Shown here one piece after another: positions 1 through 11,125 of a DNA stretch of 64,000 bases. Source of the stretch: Sophora flavescens (lineage: Eukaryota; Streptophyta; Magnoliopsida; Fabales; Fabaceae); the NCBI GenBank assembly GCA_030762895.1, contig CM061064.1, forward strand, positions 243,261,909 through 243,325,908, given 5' to 3'. Each line of letters opens with the position of its first letter. Within the stretch, counting starts at the first letter, position 1. The translations under genes and the position numbers were made by a program. Under the pieces are notes generated by a model, which was given only the letters and a program-made list of their open reading frames with translations, was not told where the DNA came from and made no database searches.

Positions 1-210
1 CCGTGATGGACATCACAGCCAGGCCGTGACCAGTGCTTGGCAATCTTCAAAAACTATAGTTTTCAATCTCCCGTATTCTCCTTATATTGGATATATAGAT
101 ATTTTGTATATCTACAGGACCTATCTAGTTATTTTTATTTATACTTCTGTATTTATTTTGAGTTATAACCTATGTTAATACATATATATTGTTTCTGAAC
201 AGGCATACAT

Positions 211-3200
211 ATGGATCAGTCAGATAGCCCACATGCACGGGAGGACACTGTGGGGGTTTCGCAGGACCCGATCACGCCTACGCCTAATTCTAGTGTAAGT
301 TTACATGTTATATACTATCTTTAGTCCTTCTTGTTATTGTAAGTTTATAATGTTACAACCCCCTATTTTATCATTTTTTTTTGTCCATACAGACATCACA
401 GGCTCATAGGAAACGGGGTAGAGGAGCCACCTTGTTGAAGAAACTAGAGAAGGACAAGCAGAGCGGACAGAAGCTTGAGGTGTCCTTCGATGCTAATCTA
501 AATGCCCAGGGACCCCGTGCTAAAGAATTTAATAAGTGGGTGTTTCTACAAGCGAAGCAGCACGTAAGCATCAACTACAACCACTAGAATGACGTTCCAC
601 AGAACGTTAAGGATCAGATTTGGGAGGCTATCATGGTATTTTACCTTTACATTCGTTTGATTTACATTATTAGATAATTATCTGAGTTATAATCCATCCA
701 GTTGTTATATATGTATCTAATGTGTAGGTAGCTTAGACTGTGCCAAATGACGAGGATCATCGTCATAAATGTATGAAAATGGCATCAAAGCGTTGGAATG
801 GGTTCTAGCATGATCTTACCAGGTACTATGTATCTGGGAAGAAGCAGCTTGATAAAATGTTCTCGGATTATCCCTGGATTGATCAGGATACTTGGGATAT
901 GTTTTCCAGGAGTCGACAGGATGGAGAATTTCAGGTTGGTTGATTAAGTTAATTTTGTATGCTTATTATAGATCATTTAACTGTATTTAATTATGTGTTT
1001 TTGTTTGAATAGACTAAGGCAAATAAGGGTCGGCAGAATCAGGCGAAGAACGTCCACCGCCACACCATGTCTCAGGGTGGGTACCATACTCAGATCCAGC
1101 AGATGATGGCGGATAGGCTGAGGGCGAAGCAGGAAGAGCACTCTGCTAGGATTGAAAGAGGAGATGTGCCTGAGGGCACACCATCAAGTCCTCCGTCGGA
1201 CATCGACCGCGAGGATGTCTGGTTAGCCGGCCGCATGACAAAGGCGGGATCTTTTAAAGTTGATGTCACTCGCGAAGTGGCAGATAAGATTGTAAGTAAA
1301 TAATTAACTTGATTTCAATTGATATTTGTATAGATATTTGCAACACTTTTCACTTGCACGTTTTTTCATTTTTTTTCATTGTAGATGGATCTTAAAGCAA
1401 AATCCTCCCAGGGCGCATTCGTCCCTTCTGGACGGCAGGACGTCTTGATGACTGCTCTAGGCAAGAAAGACCATCCTGGTCGGGTTCTCGGTGTTCCTGG
1501 GAATGTGACCATCAAACAATATTATGGCAAGTCTGCTTCACGAAAGCGGGTGGTCAATGAAGCATCAATTTTGACTGATATTACTCAGCACATCATGACC
1601 AACCCAGATATTACAACACATCTGATGCAAGGCTTAATAGCCAACCCAGAATTCAAGCAGGCGCTTGCCAGAGAGCTTTCCTCCGTCGGTACATCCCAGG
1701 ACACCGCAAGGCTTGCCAACACTTCACATGTGAGCACAAAAGAGAGTTTTAGTATGGCACATGTGGAGGATGATGAGTTGGCAGCTAGGGAGCGGGAGTT
1801 GGAAGTCCAGCGCCATGAGCATGAGTTGGAAATGAAAAGGCGTGAGCTTGAGTTGGACTCCAAACGACATGAGCTCGAAATGTTAGCAAAGGTATTTATT
1901 CATTATTAATGTCCAAATTAGTCAAATAATTACTTGTTTTTTTTTAATTATGAAAAACTTATATATTTTATTTTTCCTAAACTGAAGGCCAAGTCGACGT
2001 CGGTGTCGCTGTCACCTATCACTCGTTTGTTCTCACTTGGTGAGGATTATGCGTTTGAGATTTTTGAATGTCCATTGGATCACGATGGATGGGTGGCACG
2101 CCCAGATCAACAGAGGATATTTTCCTTCGTTGGTGACGATCTCGGGAACGCCTACAGAAATAACGTCTGGATGAACAACAATGTCATCAGTCTCTGGTGC
2201 ACGTAAGTTAATTTTAATTTTATAACTTATTTATTTATGGTATTTTTACATTTAATAATTTATTTTAATTTCAACATATATATTATGTAATTAACATCCA
2301 CACCCTTTTCATATCTTAGGTATCTCCATCGTCTTCAGCTTGATATGGGCGTTGCATCAGTTTACGGTTTCTTAGATCCGTCAATCCTTCTGCCCGAGTT
2401 CTTTGATGGCGATGCATTGAGTAAATACTTAGGGAACTTGTTGGGAGACAATCCGAAAGAATTATATATGGCTCCCTACTGTATGGATCGCCATTGGCAG
2501 TTGTTCATACTTCACCCGTCTAGGCATACTGTCATATTCTTCTGCTCTCTCCACCATGATCCGCCACCGAAGGTGGTAGAAGCTGTAAATATGTAAGTAA
2601 CTAATCTTAAATTTAATTTATGTTTTAATATCAGTTGTTTTTAGTTTATTACACACATGATATATGAGTTTGTTAATTGATCGACATGATTATTTGTTTA
2701 TGATAGCGCGCTGAAGGCGAGTAGCATAAGCTGCGCCAACGGGAGAAGTAGGACTTCTAAGGCTAAAGAAAATCCTATATGGAACATCCTCAAGGTTTGG
2801 TAGTTTATTTATCAAATAATTAATATTATAATTACTAATTTATGTGTATATTCAACTGACGTTGAAATTAATTTTGTTGGTAGTCTCGATTTCAAACTGA
2901 CAGTTGGTCGTGCGGCTATTATGTGATGCTTCATATGCTGAACATAGTCTTCGCATCTATTACGGATGGATGGAAGAAGGTAATATTTAAACAACTTTTT
3001 AAATTATATATTATAGTTTTGAAGATGACTTGCATTGATGTTATTGTTATTATTTGAACGTGTCTAGGCATTTATCGACCAATCGCATATTCAAGAAGAT
3101 GAGTTAAGAGACTTGAGGATGCGCTTCGCTGAATTCTTCTTCAAGTATGCGGCTGAAAAAGGAATTGACAACATACCTCCGCACTACTTAGATAAAAAGT

Positions 3201-3211
3201 TTTTTTGTTAG
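211..3211 (+). pseudogene. CACTA-1 second gene: Ptta/En/Spm transposase region plus Ulp1 (C48) protease, broken
   Basis: The likely start is the ATG at 211 (MDQSDSPHAR); exon 1 ends at a GT donor at 295. Exon 2 begins near 392. Later pieces lie at about 780-930 (ending RSRQDGEFQ), 1015-1290 (MSQGGYHTQIQ), 1385-1892 (QGAFVPSGRQDVL, then a charged coiled-coil of RELE/HELE repeats), 1988-2202, 2320-2595, 2710-2795, 2883-2980 and 3068-3211. The last four form a Ulp1/SUMO-type cysteine protease. His is in RHWQLFIL and the catalytic Cys is in QTDSWSCGYYVM; the gene ends FFC-stop. Each piece has a counterpart in CACTA-2 and CACTA-3. Premature stops are visible at 585-587 (just before NDVPQNVKDQIWE) and in GF-stop-HDL near 808, so this copy is probably dead. 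In En/Spm-like elements the second gene product is thought to assist transposition; what the protease does is not established. Confidence 0.75.
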
Positions 3212-3376
3212 ACTTTAGAAACTAATTAATAACATGTATATATATATCAGTCCCCCCATTGTTCAATTTTCCTTTGCAATTCTGTAATGTGTGTGATATT
3301 CTGTGTTACTGGGACTGAATGCAGGGATAGCTGAGGGGAGTGATATTTTAAAACTGAATTTAAAAAAAAAAACCCT

Positions 3377-3760
3377 ATTAACGTCAGTTGTATCAAACAA
3401 CTGACATTAATAGTATTATATAAAATATACAGTACACTATTAACGTCAGTTGTTTATTACAACTGTCGTTAAAATTAAACCTTTAACGTCAGTTCTTTAT
3501 AACAACTGACGTTAGTTTTAACAAAATCAACGTCTGTTGTATTAAAGAACTGACGTTAATAGTTTTAGTTTAACGTCAGTTGTTTAAAAAACCGACGTTA
3601 ATTTTTACAAAATTAACGTCGGTTTTGTTAAGGAACTGACGTTAATAGTGTTATATTTAACGTCAGTTCTCAACTGACGTTAAAATATTAACTATTAACG
3701 TTAGCTTTATTTACGTCAGTCAGTATTCTGACGTAAAAAATCAATTTTAACTGACGTAAA
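3377..3760. repeat. CACTA-1 subterminal repeat array (ACGTCAGTT motif)
   Basis: At least a dozen copies of TTAACGTCAGTTGT, or its reverse ACAACTGACGTTAA, are packed in both orientations just inside the right terminus. Pairs of opposite orientation can form hairpins. In CACTA elements such subterminal motifs bind the element's own DNA-binding protein; that role here is inferred. The motif differs from the ACATCGGTT motif of CACTA-2 and CACTA-3. Confidence 0.85.
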
Positions 3761-3780
3761 AAGCACTTATTGCACTAGTG

Positions 3781-5506
3781 TTAGTTTCATAAACCAACTC
3801 ATATTTATTAAGCATACATACTAAGAGTTTGATTTCTAAGATCATTAAGGAAAACTATGAACAAAAACTCATCAAATCTCACCCACTTAGGGTTCGGCCA
3901 ACATAGAGATTTTTGAGTAAATATTTTCATTTTAAGAAACTAACATGGATTAGAGTGTGTAGACATAAATGCCATATAGAATACATGATCATACATGACA
4001 ACACATGAGCAAAACTCTACCAAACCTACTTTGATAGATTCGGCCAAGTCTAGGTTTTTAGGAAAGAAATTTTTGATTACATCATGCTCTTGGATTTAGA
4101 TAATATGCATGATATCAAGAAGATAGAAAGTAGTTTCATCATCATTAGATTTTTCTAGAATTTATTATGACTTTTCAAAGTTCAAGACTTAGAAACTTGA
4201 AAATGATGAACAACTATGAAACAAACTTTGAATCAAGAAACTTGTTAAAGAACATAGGCATGATTAAGGAATAAGATTAGGATTTACCTCTTGAAGATCA
4301 ATGACAAAGGAAATCCAAGAACTTGCTTCACAAATCTAACACTAGAAGACTTATAACTTTAGGGTTTTTGAACAAATGACAATAGAAACTAAGTGAAAAG
4401 TGAGAGAAAGTATTTATAGAGATGGGTGGCGCCATCTTGGAAGGATCTAGAGATGATGAGTTGTCTTGCTAAAAGGATTGAAATGCAAATAATTCCTAGG
4501 GACCATTTTGCAAAGATTCCAAAAGTATAAGGACTAGTTTGCAATTTGCCAATAAATTGTCATGATGATTATTTGCCACATTTAATGTGAGCTTATCTTT
4601 ACCATTTTGGGCTGATTTTTGTGTCATAGATATTTTAAGAAAATCAAGAATGTTGAAGAAGATTTAAGAATGTTGAAGAACAAAGTAGAAGAATGTAGAA
4701 CATTCTAGAAAATCTTGGTTCATCCAAAAATAAATGAGGGCATCCCCTTCTCCCTCATGGGCTTGCGCATGGGCCTACTTAATTTGGGCTTGAATTCATT
4801 TTTGTGGGGCCCACTTGAAGATTTAAGCTTTAAGCTTGACATAGGAAACTTGTATAGTTTCAAATAGGCTTTATGGAATCAATCCATGAACTAGGAAATT
4901 TTGGGCTTCATGGCCACGTCCATTAAGAGATTGGGAACAAGGATTCTAGCCCAATTCACTTGAAAAAACTTAGAAACTAACTTAGCGACAAAAGGGTAAT
5001 TAACAGAAAGTGCAGGGGCTTAAGCATAAAAATTCATAAATTTTCACTTTAACCCTGTAGATCCTTCTAGACTTAGAAATATGATTCATCCCTATGAATC
5101 GTCTCAAAATCCTAAGATAAACCCTATATTGGCTCTTAGAAACTCCGAAATCCCTTCCGTCGTCTACCCGATTGCATATTCCGCCCGTAAAACGTAAATT
5201 ATTTTATTTTTTTCTGAAATCAATCTAAAAATACAGAATTGTAGAAAATAAAATAATAATCTTAAGTCTTTCGTTCACGAATTAAAATTAGGTCTTTTGA
5301 GAAGTATTATTATACTGTCAATGGAATTCGCGGGTCGGGTTTCGCCTGCCTTTCCAACCTAAATTTTAATCGTAGCTTCCTACATTCAAGTAGGATTGAG
5401 TGGTAAACTCCGTTTATTTAAAATAATTTTCTAAAACTCAAATAAATTTATAAACATAATTATATATATTACTGTTATTTAAAACAGTGAAATACAGGGT
5501 GTTACA
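3781..5506 (-). repeat. Solo-LTR-like repeat (TGTAACACCC family), truncated by CACTA-1
   Basis: On the minus strand this starts TGTAACACCCTG at 5506. Its first 250 bases match the start of the 16398-20469 repeat: a shared stretch runs from TGACAGTA through AAGACCTAATTTT to TCGTGAACGA. Further in, phrases around 'cggcc' and 'aggtt' (about 3890-4060) resemble 17455-17760. It has no open coding frame. The distal end lies on the far side of CACTA-1, outside the window. The TG...CA ends and 5-bp target duplications of its relatives identify the family as LTR-derived. Confidence 0.65.
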
Positions 5507-6640
5507 GCTAGTCACTGGTTTAGTTGGTTTGGAGAATAGCCCATGATATTGGTGAAAGAGGAAGGTCATAGCTGGAATGATGGCGTCGATGCATATGCGG
5601 TGGTTTCTGCATCATTATGCTTGGAGGGGTGGTGATGATGGAAAATATGATGGCTCTGCAGTGAAAATACTGATAGAAGTGAAGTTGTGTGTCTGTCTAT
5701 CTTGCTAGCTACCAGTATATATAAAAATCTGATTAAGTGATTATGTTAATATGAAGGTGACGGTGGCGATGGCGAGATTAGGTGGCGACGATGGCGGTGG
5801 TGAGCTTAGGTGACGATGGCAAGGTGACGGTGGCGGCTGCCAGTGATGGTGGAAAATATGATGGCTCTACAGTGAGATTGATACTGGTAGAAGTGAGTGA
5901 AGGAAGTCTTTGTGTGTCTGTGAGTCTGTTTGTCTTGCAAGCTACAAGCTATAGCTACCAGTGTATATAACAATCTGACAATGTAAAATGTTAATAATGT
6001 AATAAGTCCTTGTAACTAATCCAATTAATCAAATAAATCAATTTTCGCTTTTTTATTTATTTCTTTTTTGAATTTTCAAATTTTGAAGGGAAACAAATTA
6101 TTTTCATTATCTATTAAATCCATATAATTGATTTCAATAAACTCAATTAGTCAACTATTTTCATAATTTATTTCCTTTTTGAATATTCAAAGTTTAAAAC
6201 AAATCAATTAATCTTTATCACCCATTAAATCCATATCCAACCATTATTTTCCATCCAAAACTTCCTTTTATACTTTTTTCCCATCTTTCATTTTATTTTA
6301 TTTTATTTTAATAAATTTTAAAGGCAAAAATGATATACAAAATATTTTTTTGATTTTCGTTTCAGAATATTTTTTGGGATTTTTTTCTAAATTTTAATAA
6401 AAGCTAGAAACAAACTACACTATTCTTAAAATTTAAGATATTCTTGTTATTTTAATTTTTCAATTTTGATTTTATTTTAAAAAAATTAAAAAATAAATGA
6501 AGTGAAAAATATTTTTTCTGGTCTTATTTTTGGAATTTCCTAAACTTAAGTAAAAAATTGAAAGGCATCAAATCAAAATAGGGTGTTCACATTTCTCTTG
6601 GAGGATCTTAATCCGAACATCTCAAACATTATATGTGCAA
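5507..6640 (+). repeat. Dispersed block R, copy A
   Basis: From about 5610 this segment matches 21943-22730 and, inverted, 54240-55080. Landmarks shared by the copies are 'ggaaaatatgatgg', 'gctaccagtatatata', a run of 'tttgaatattcaaag' type, and 'ggtgttcacattt'. Within copy A, about 5630-5710 is repeated at about 5840-5960, separated by a GGTGGCGA-rich microsatellite-like stretch. It has no credible coding frame. The block may be remains of a gene end or of a non-autonomous transposon; I cannot decide which. Confidence 0.6.
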
Positions 6641-7435
6641 ACAACACTACTCTTATCTTATCACTTCAAGGTAATCTTTTGCATGGGCCCATGTGGTTTC
6701 TTTTAATAATCAAAGCCCACTTGGACTTTTCCAAAACATCAGCCCGACCCCTTCCATCATTTGCTGCACCAGGAGATTTACCTTCAATCGTCAAGAGTTT
6801 TAGAATCTTCCATTTCAAAAAAAAAAAGTTGTAGAATCTTCATTTCAAGTGGGCCAAGGCTTCATTGCATTTGCATTTTATTTTTATTATTCCTATAAAT
6901 ATAAACAAGTAAAAATATTATTAAATAAACTCTAAAAACATGAAATTAAAAAAAATGTAAAACATTACTAAAAACTAAATTACTTAAATTTATGGACAAA
7001 ACTCAATCAATTAGCATATTTAGGAGTAAAAATCCACCCAAAAAGCACATAAAAATCACATAATCTAGAAGATTATCAATCCGTTATCTTTATTTTAGGT
7101 TTTAATTTGGTTCCTCTTTTTTTTATTCAAAATGATCCCTTATTTTGCAAAATTATACCAATGTAGTCCCTTTTTTAAAATTTTTTTTAACCAAAATGGT
7201 CCTTATTTTGTAAAAGTTAAACTCATGTGGTATCTTTTTTGTTGCCAAATGGTCTCTCATTTATCCTTTGTTCCGAATTAATCCCTTATTTTACGAAAGT
7301 TATACCAATGTGGCCCTCTCGATCTGTACAATAATTTAAACGGAAAAGACACATTGAAACTTAAATTAAAGATAAGGGACCATTTCAGAACAAAAAATAA
7401 AATATGGACCAAATTGAAATATGAAATAAATGATC
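6641..7435. other. AT-rich non-coding DNA left of the viral block
   Basis: No gene is visible. At about 7095-7320 there are three or four degraded tandem copies, about 65-90 bp each, of a phrase like 'tggtcccttattttgcaaaa...ataccaatgtgg', a pattern often seen near plant transposon ends. Similarity between the two viral copies begins only at about 7436, so this stretch is taken as host flank. Confidence 0.5.
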
Positions 7436-8453
7436 AGGGTTTATGCAATTTTTTTTATTACTTATCCACGTTGTTCATTGTCTCCTTCAGACGCTCTTTC
7501 CGAATTACAAAACCTACAGACATCTGTCAACAAAAAATTCATCCGTGTCTGCCAAGAACACCAGGAAGACCGGAACCCTCATCTCCACGTCCTCATCCAG
7601 TTCGAAGGAAAGTTCGACTGCAAGAATCCAAGAATCTTCGACCTGGTATCCTCAACCAGGTCAGCACATTTCCATCCGAACATTCGAGGAGCTAAATCAA
7701 GTTCAGATTAAACAATATATCGAAAAGGAAGGAGTATTCGTCGACTGGGGAGAATTCCAGATAGATACTAGAAGTGCTCATGGTGGTCAACAATCAATAC
7801 AGGAGGTATACGCAAAAGCATTGAGCTCTGGTAATAAATGCGAGGCATTAAATGTCATTAAGGAGCTAGATCCTAAATCATTTGTTTTACAGTTTCATAA
7901 TCTAAATAGTAATTTAGATCGCATTTTCACTCCACCACGAGTAGAATATGTTCCCGTGTTCACATCTTTCTCCATAACAGATGATATGAAACAATGGCTA
8001 GGTGACAATTTATTATTTGAAGACGGTGCCGCTGCGCGGCCTGAAAGACCCAAGAGCATAATCATTGAGGGTGCTAGCAGGACAGGGAAGACTATGTGGG
8101 CCCGTTCATTGGGTAAACATAACTATTTATGTGGACATCTAGATTTTAATCCACGTGTTTACTCCAATGATGCTCAATATAACGTCATTGATGATGTCAC
8201 TCCCAATTATTCAAAATTAAAGCACTGGAAAGAAATAATTGGGGCCCAGAGGGACTGGCAAACAAACTGTAAGTACGGGAAACCAGTTCAAATTAAAGGC
8301 GGTATCTCGGCAATCATGCTGTGCAATCCTGGTGAGGGGTCCAGCTATAAAGCCTTCCTCGATAAGGATGAAAATGAAGGGCTCATAAACTGGACCATCC
8401 ATAATGCTCAGTTCGAGTTCATCGACTCCCCCCTCTATCAAACCACAACATAA
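7430..8453 (+). pseudogene. Geminivirus replication-associated protein (Rep/AC1), copy 1, frameshifted
   Basis: Rep nicks the viral origin and drives rolling-circle replication in the host nucleus. The N-terminal part reads in one frame from about 7430 to 7708 and has the first rolling-circle motif (ITYPRCSLS) and the metal-binding motif HLH in NPHLHVLIQF. The rest reads in another frame to the stop at 8453. It has the YIEKEG motif holding the nicking tyrosine, a Walker A loop (GASRTGKT), a Walker B run (VIDDV) and a motif C region (AIMLCNPGEGSSY). The frame changes near 7708, where copy 2 has two more bases. The true N-terminus and promoter are missing because the element begins within the gene. 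The downstream TrAP and REn frames overlap its end in the usual way. Confidence 0.9.
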
Positions 8454-8793
8454 TGCAGCCAAGAAAAAGAAGTCGAGAAGAGTCAGAATCGACTTCCCAT
8501 GTGGCTATTCAAGCTATGTCCAACTCAACTGCAAAGGCATGGGATTCACGCACAGGGGAATCCATTACACGACATCAACAGGAGAATGGCGTATATATCT
8601 GGGAGGTGCCAAATCCCATCTATTTCAAGATCCTGGACAACAAAATCAGGATCTTCGCAACCAACAACGACCTGATAACACTGGAGGTGAGGTTCAACCA
8701 CAACCTGCGAAAGAGACTGAGCCTCCACAAGTGCTACCTGACATGGACAATCTGGACGACCTTGTATCCATTGACTGGGATTTTTTTTACTAA
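8404..8793 (+). CDS. TrAP-like (AC2) transcriptional activator frame, copy 1
   Basis: This is an uninterrupted 129-residue frame overlapping the end of Rep, as in begomovirus-like genomes. It has a basic stretch (KKKKSRRVRIDF), a Cys/His cluster around residues 33-55 including GFTHRGIH, and an acidic C-terminus (DNLDDLVSIDWDFF) like the family's activation domain. The second Cys of the cluster is Tyr here (PCGYSS), whereas copy 2 keeps Cys (PCGCSS), which may weaken zinc binding. TrAP normally activates virion-sense genes and counters silencing. Expression from the integrated locus is unknown. Confidence 0.8.
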   Translation: MLSSSSSTPPSIKPQHNAAKKKKSRRVRIDFPCGYSSYVQLNCKGMGFTHRGIHYTTSTGEWRIYLGGAKSHLFQDPGQQNQDLRNQQRPDNTGGEVQPQPAKETEPPQVLPDMDNLDDLVSIDWDFFY

Positions 8794-8821
8794 AATTAGC
8801 TCAATGTTCTTAGATTTTTAG
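8453..8821 (+). CDS. REn-like (AC3) replication enhancer frame, copy 1
   Basis: This open 122-residue frame starts on the last base of the Rep stop codon and overlaps TrAP in another frame, exactly the AC2/AC3 layout. Residues near 40-70 (ENGVYIWEVPNP, then FKILDNKIRI) match the family core, and a hydrophobic C-terminal third follows. REn binds Rep and raises viral DNA levels. Copy 1 is open to its natural end, whereas copy 2 stops early. It is probably an unexpressed relic. Confidence 0.8.
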   Translation: MQPRKRSREESESTSHVAIQAMSNSTAKAWDSRTGESITRHQQENGVYIWEVPNPIYFKILDNKIRIFATNNDLITLEVRFNHNLRKRLSLHKCYLTWTIWTTLYPLTGIFFTKISSMFLDF

Positions 8822-8829
8822 AGGAAATA

Positions 8830-8946
8830 AGTGTAATTTCCATAAATAATGTTGTGAGGGAAATCAGACATTATTTAATTGATGTATTAGGATTGCACAT
8901 CCGTTCTGTACAACAATATTATCATATTCAATATAAACTTTATTGA
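8830..8946. terminator. Convergent polyadenylation region between REn and coat protein
   Basis: This AT-rich stretch separates the plus-strand and minus-strand viral genes, whose 3' ends face each other. It has AATAAT/AATATAAA-type hexamers (about 8843 and 8930) and TTTATTG on the other strand. The same stretch recurs in copy 2 at about 12727-12846. The role is inferred from the position this region has in geminiviruses. Confidence 0.5.
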
Positions 8947-9674
8947 TCAAACATTCATGATATGAAAATACACTATCCACTGTAGGGTTCCTAAGATCTC
9001 CTCAAAGGAATTTAGAATATACAAGTACAGAGCATTCCTCTGGATATTAGATAAATCATCTGTTGTTCCCTCCTTAAAATCGGTATTACAAATGAACTTA
9101 TGATACTTGTTCCAGTCGTATATCAATATACCAGTTGAGTAGGTTGAATATCCAAACATATCAAACTCGTGTTTACCAACAAACCTGAAATGATATCTCT
9201 GACTGGGACCAATAAAAGCAGTTGCAACATTGTTACAAGATGTGGTGAACACAGACCCAAATTATGGGACGGTATCATCGGGCCTCATATCCACAACCAA
9301 CTTGTTATAAACTGGAACCCTTGTCTTGTCTATATGGCTAGCATTATTTAATTTGAACCGGGTTGATGCCTTAAAACCTGTGATCTAGATCCTATCAACA
9401 TGCCTCTAATAGGGTGTAACCCCTAAAGGGATATTACTCACATGCCATACAGATACACTTACACCAATCGTAGTGTCAATAGTGGATCCCTGTGTAAATT
9501 GTTGGGCTTGAACTTTAATGGGATGCCTTCTGAATACCACTGCTCGTTGAACCTGGGATTTGTGATCATATTTGAACCCCCCTTGGTTCGAGGTTTCTTG
9601 GATACCCTGAAATATTGTGGAAGACTCCTCTTGTAAGGCATTGATCCAATCGATGAGATCCTGACTAGATCCAA
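8947..9674 (-). pseudogene. Coat-protein-like virion-sense gene, degraded
   Basis: On the minus strand a basic N-terminal part (about 9674-9459, KRSLPQYFRVSKKPRTKGG) is followed by a gap with a stop near 9263, then a C-terminal part (9252-8947) with SQRYHFRFVGKHEFDMFGY and RNALYLYILNSFEE. The location, the orientation against REn, the basic N-terminus and an NALxLY-type C-terminal motif all fit a geminivirus coat protein. Several frame changes and at least one stop make it a pseudogene. The sequence is less typical of begomoviruses than the Rep-TrAP-REn side, so the lineage is uncertain. Confidence 0.65.
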
Positions 9675-9756
9675 CCTCGGTTATGCCAATGGATATCTGC
9701 CTCAAAAAGGCTGTCAGGGAATATGAACCGGGACCAATCTCCACTTTAATCCCCAT
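9406..9756 (-). pseudogene. V2/pre-coat-like virion-sense frame
   Basis: This 116-residue minus-strand frame begins MGIKVEIGPGSYSLTAF and overlaps the N-terminus of the coat-protein-like frame in another register. Geminivirus V2 (movement or silencing-suppressor) genes sit in just this position. I cannot match its residues to a known V2, so the call rests on position and overlap. Its first 37 or so codons are the segment multiplied in the 271-bp tandem array. Confidence 0.45.
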
Positions 9757-11125
9757 TATTGATTTCCAAATTCGAATTTCGAATTTAAAGGATGGAGCGT
9801 GTTATCTAAGCTCTGTATCCAACACCTGATTGACTGGAAGGAAATGCTTTCCCTTTTGTTTTTCCTTTTCGGTATCCGAAATTTGATAGTGGTGAGGCCC
9901 ACACAGTTGGGGGCGACCAATCGATGAGATCCTGACTAGATCCAACATCGGTTATGCCAATGGATATCTGCCTCAAAAGGGCCGCCAGGGCATATGAACC
10001 GGGACCAATCTCCACTTTAATCCCCATTATTGATTTCCAAATTCGAATTTCGAATTTAAAAGGTGGAGCGGGTTATCTAAGCTCTGTATCGAACACCTAA
10101 TTGACTGGCAGGAAATGCTTTCCCTTGTGTTTTTCCTTTTCTGTTTCCGACAATTGATAGTGGTGGGGCCCACATAGTTAGGGGCGGCCAATCGATGAGA
10201 TCCTAACTAGATCCAACCTCGGTTATGCCAATGGATATCTGCCTCAAAAGGGCTACCAGGGCATATGAACCGGGACCAATCTCCACTTTAATCCCCATTA
10301 TTTATTTCCAAATTCGAATTTCGAATTTAAAGGGTGGAGCGGATTATCTAAGCTATGTATCCAACACCTGATTGATTGGCAGGAAATGCTTTCCCTTTTG
10401 TTTTTCCTTTTCCATACCCGACAATTGATAGTGGTTGGGCCCACACAGTTGGGGGCGGCCAATCGATGAGATCCTGGCTAGCTCCAACCTCGGTTATGCC
10501 AATGAATATCTGCCTAAAAAGGCCTGTCAGGGCATATGAACCGGGACCAATCTCCACTTTAATCCCCATTATTGATTTCCAAATTCGAATTTCGAATTTA
10601 AATCCGGGACCAATCTCCATGTTAATCCCCATTACTGATTTCCAAATTCGAATTTCGAATTTAAATCTGGGACCAATCTCCACTTTAATCCCCATGATTG
10701 ATTTCCAAATTCGAATTTCGAATTTAAAGGGTGGAGCGGGTTATCTAAACTCTGTATCCACCATCTGATTGACTGGCAGAAAATGCTCTCCCTTTTGTTT
10801 TTCCTTTTCCGTACCCGACAATTGATAGTGGTGGGGCCCACACAGTTGGGGGCGGTCAATCGATGAGATCCTGACTAGATCCAACCTCGGTTATGCCAAT
10901 GAATAACTGCCTAAAAAGGGCTGCCAGGGGATATGAACCGGGACCAATGTCCACTTTAATCCCCATTATTGATTTCCAAATTCGAATTTCGAATTTAAAT
11001 GGTGGAGCGGGTTATCTAAGCTCTGTATCCAGCACCTGATTGACTAGTAGGAAATGGTTTCCCTTTTGTTTTTCCTTTTCCGTACCCAACAATTGATAGT
11101 GGTGGGGCCCACACAGTTGGGGGCA
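9646..11125. repeat. Five tandem copies of a 271-bp viral leader/V2 segment
   Basis: The phrase CCAATCGATGAGATCCTG recurs at 9646, 9917, 10188, 10459 and 10856 with small changes. This gives periods of 271, 271, 271 and 397 bp; the last is longer by two 63-bp inserts. Each unit holds, on the minus strand, the virion-sense leader (GGGGCCCACAC..., a run rich in GGAAAAGGAAAAAC), an AATTCGAAATTCGAATT motif and the first part of the V2-like frame. In the first unit the sequence continues into the rest of V2. In later units V2 sequence is joined directly to GGGGGCGGCC, the left arm region of the origin hairpin. Confidence 0.9.
10541..10729. repeat. 63-bp triplication inside the fourth leader unit
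   Basis: Three consecutive 63-bp copies start at 10541, 10604 and 10667. Each begins C(C/T)GGGACCAATCTCCA and ends with TTCGAATTTCGAATTTAAA. This adds 126 bp and explains the 397-bp spacing of that unit. The paired TTCGAATTTCGAATT motif at the end of each copy may have promoted slippage. Confidence 0.85.

Larger units (their letters stand above)
1..3780 (+). mobile_element. CACTA-1: CACTA (En/Spm) DNA transposon, right part
   Basis: The right end is the terminal inverted repeat ending ...TGCACTAGTG at 3780. Read inward on the other strand it begins CACTAGTGCAATAAGTGC. Inside that end lie many copies of an ACGTCAGTT-type subterminal motif, and then a plus-strand gene with a Ptta/En/Spm transposase region and a Ulp1 protease region, in the same order as in the two complete CACTA elements of this window. 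The left end and the TnpD gene lie outside the window. Bases 1-36 match the CACGGCC/GGCCGTGA minisatellite found upstream of TnpD in CACTA-2 and CACTA-3. The flank from 3781 is a solo-LTR-like repeat, so CACTA-1 inserted into that repeat. The 3-bp target duplication cannot be checked. Confidence 0.85.

Noticed and set aside
3781..5506. A host gene 5' region suggested by intron-like, AG-rich text
   Set aside because: Matches the solo-LTR family at 16398-20469 and 49380-53240, and no frame is open.
10376..10768. Plus-strand frame of 130 residues with repeated PGPISTLIPI-type segments
   Set aside because: It is the antisense of the 63-bp viral leader triplication, so its repeats come from DNA repetition and not from a protein.
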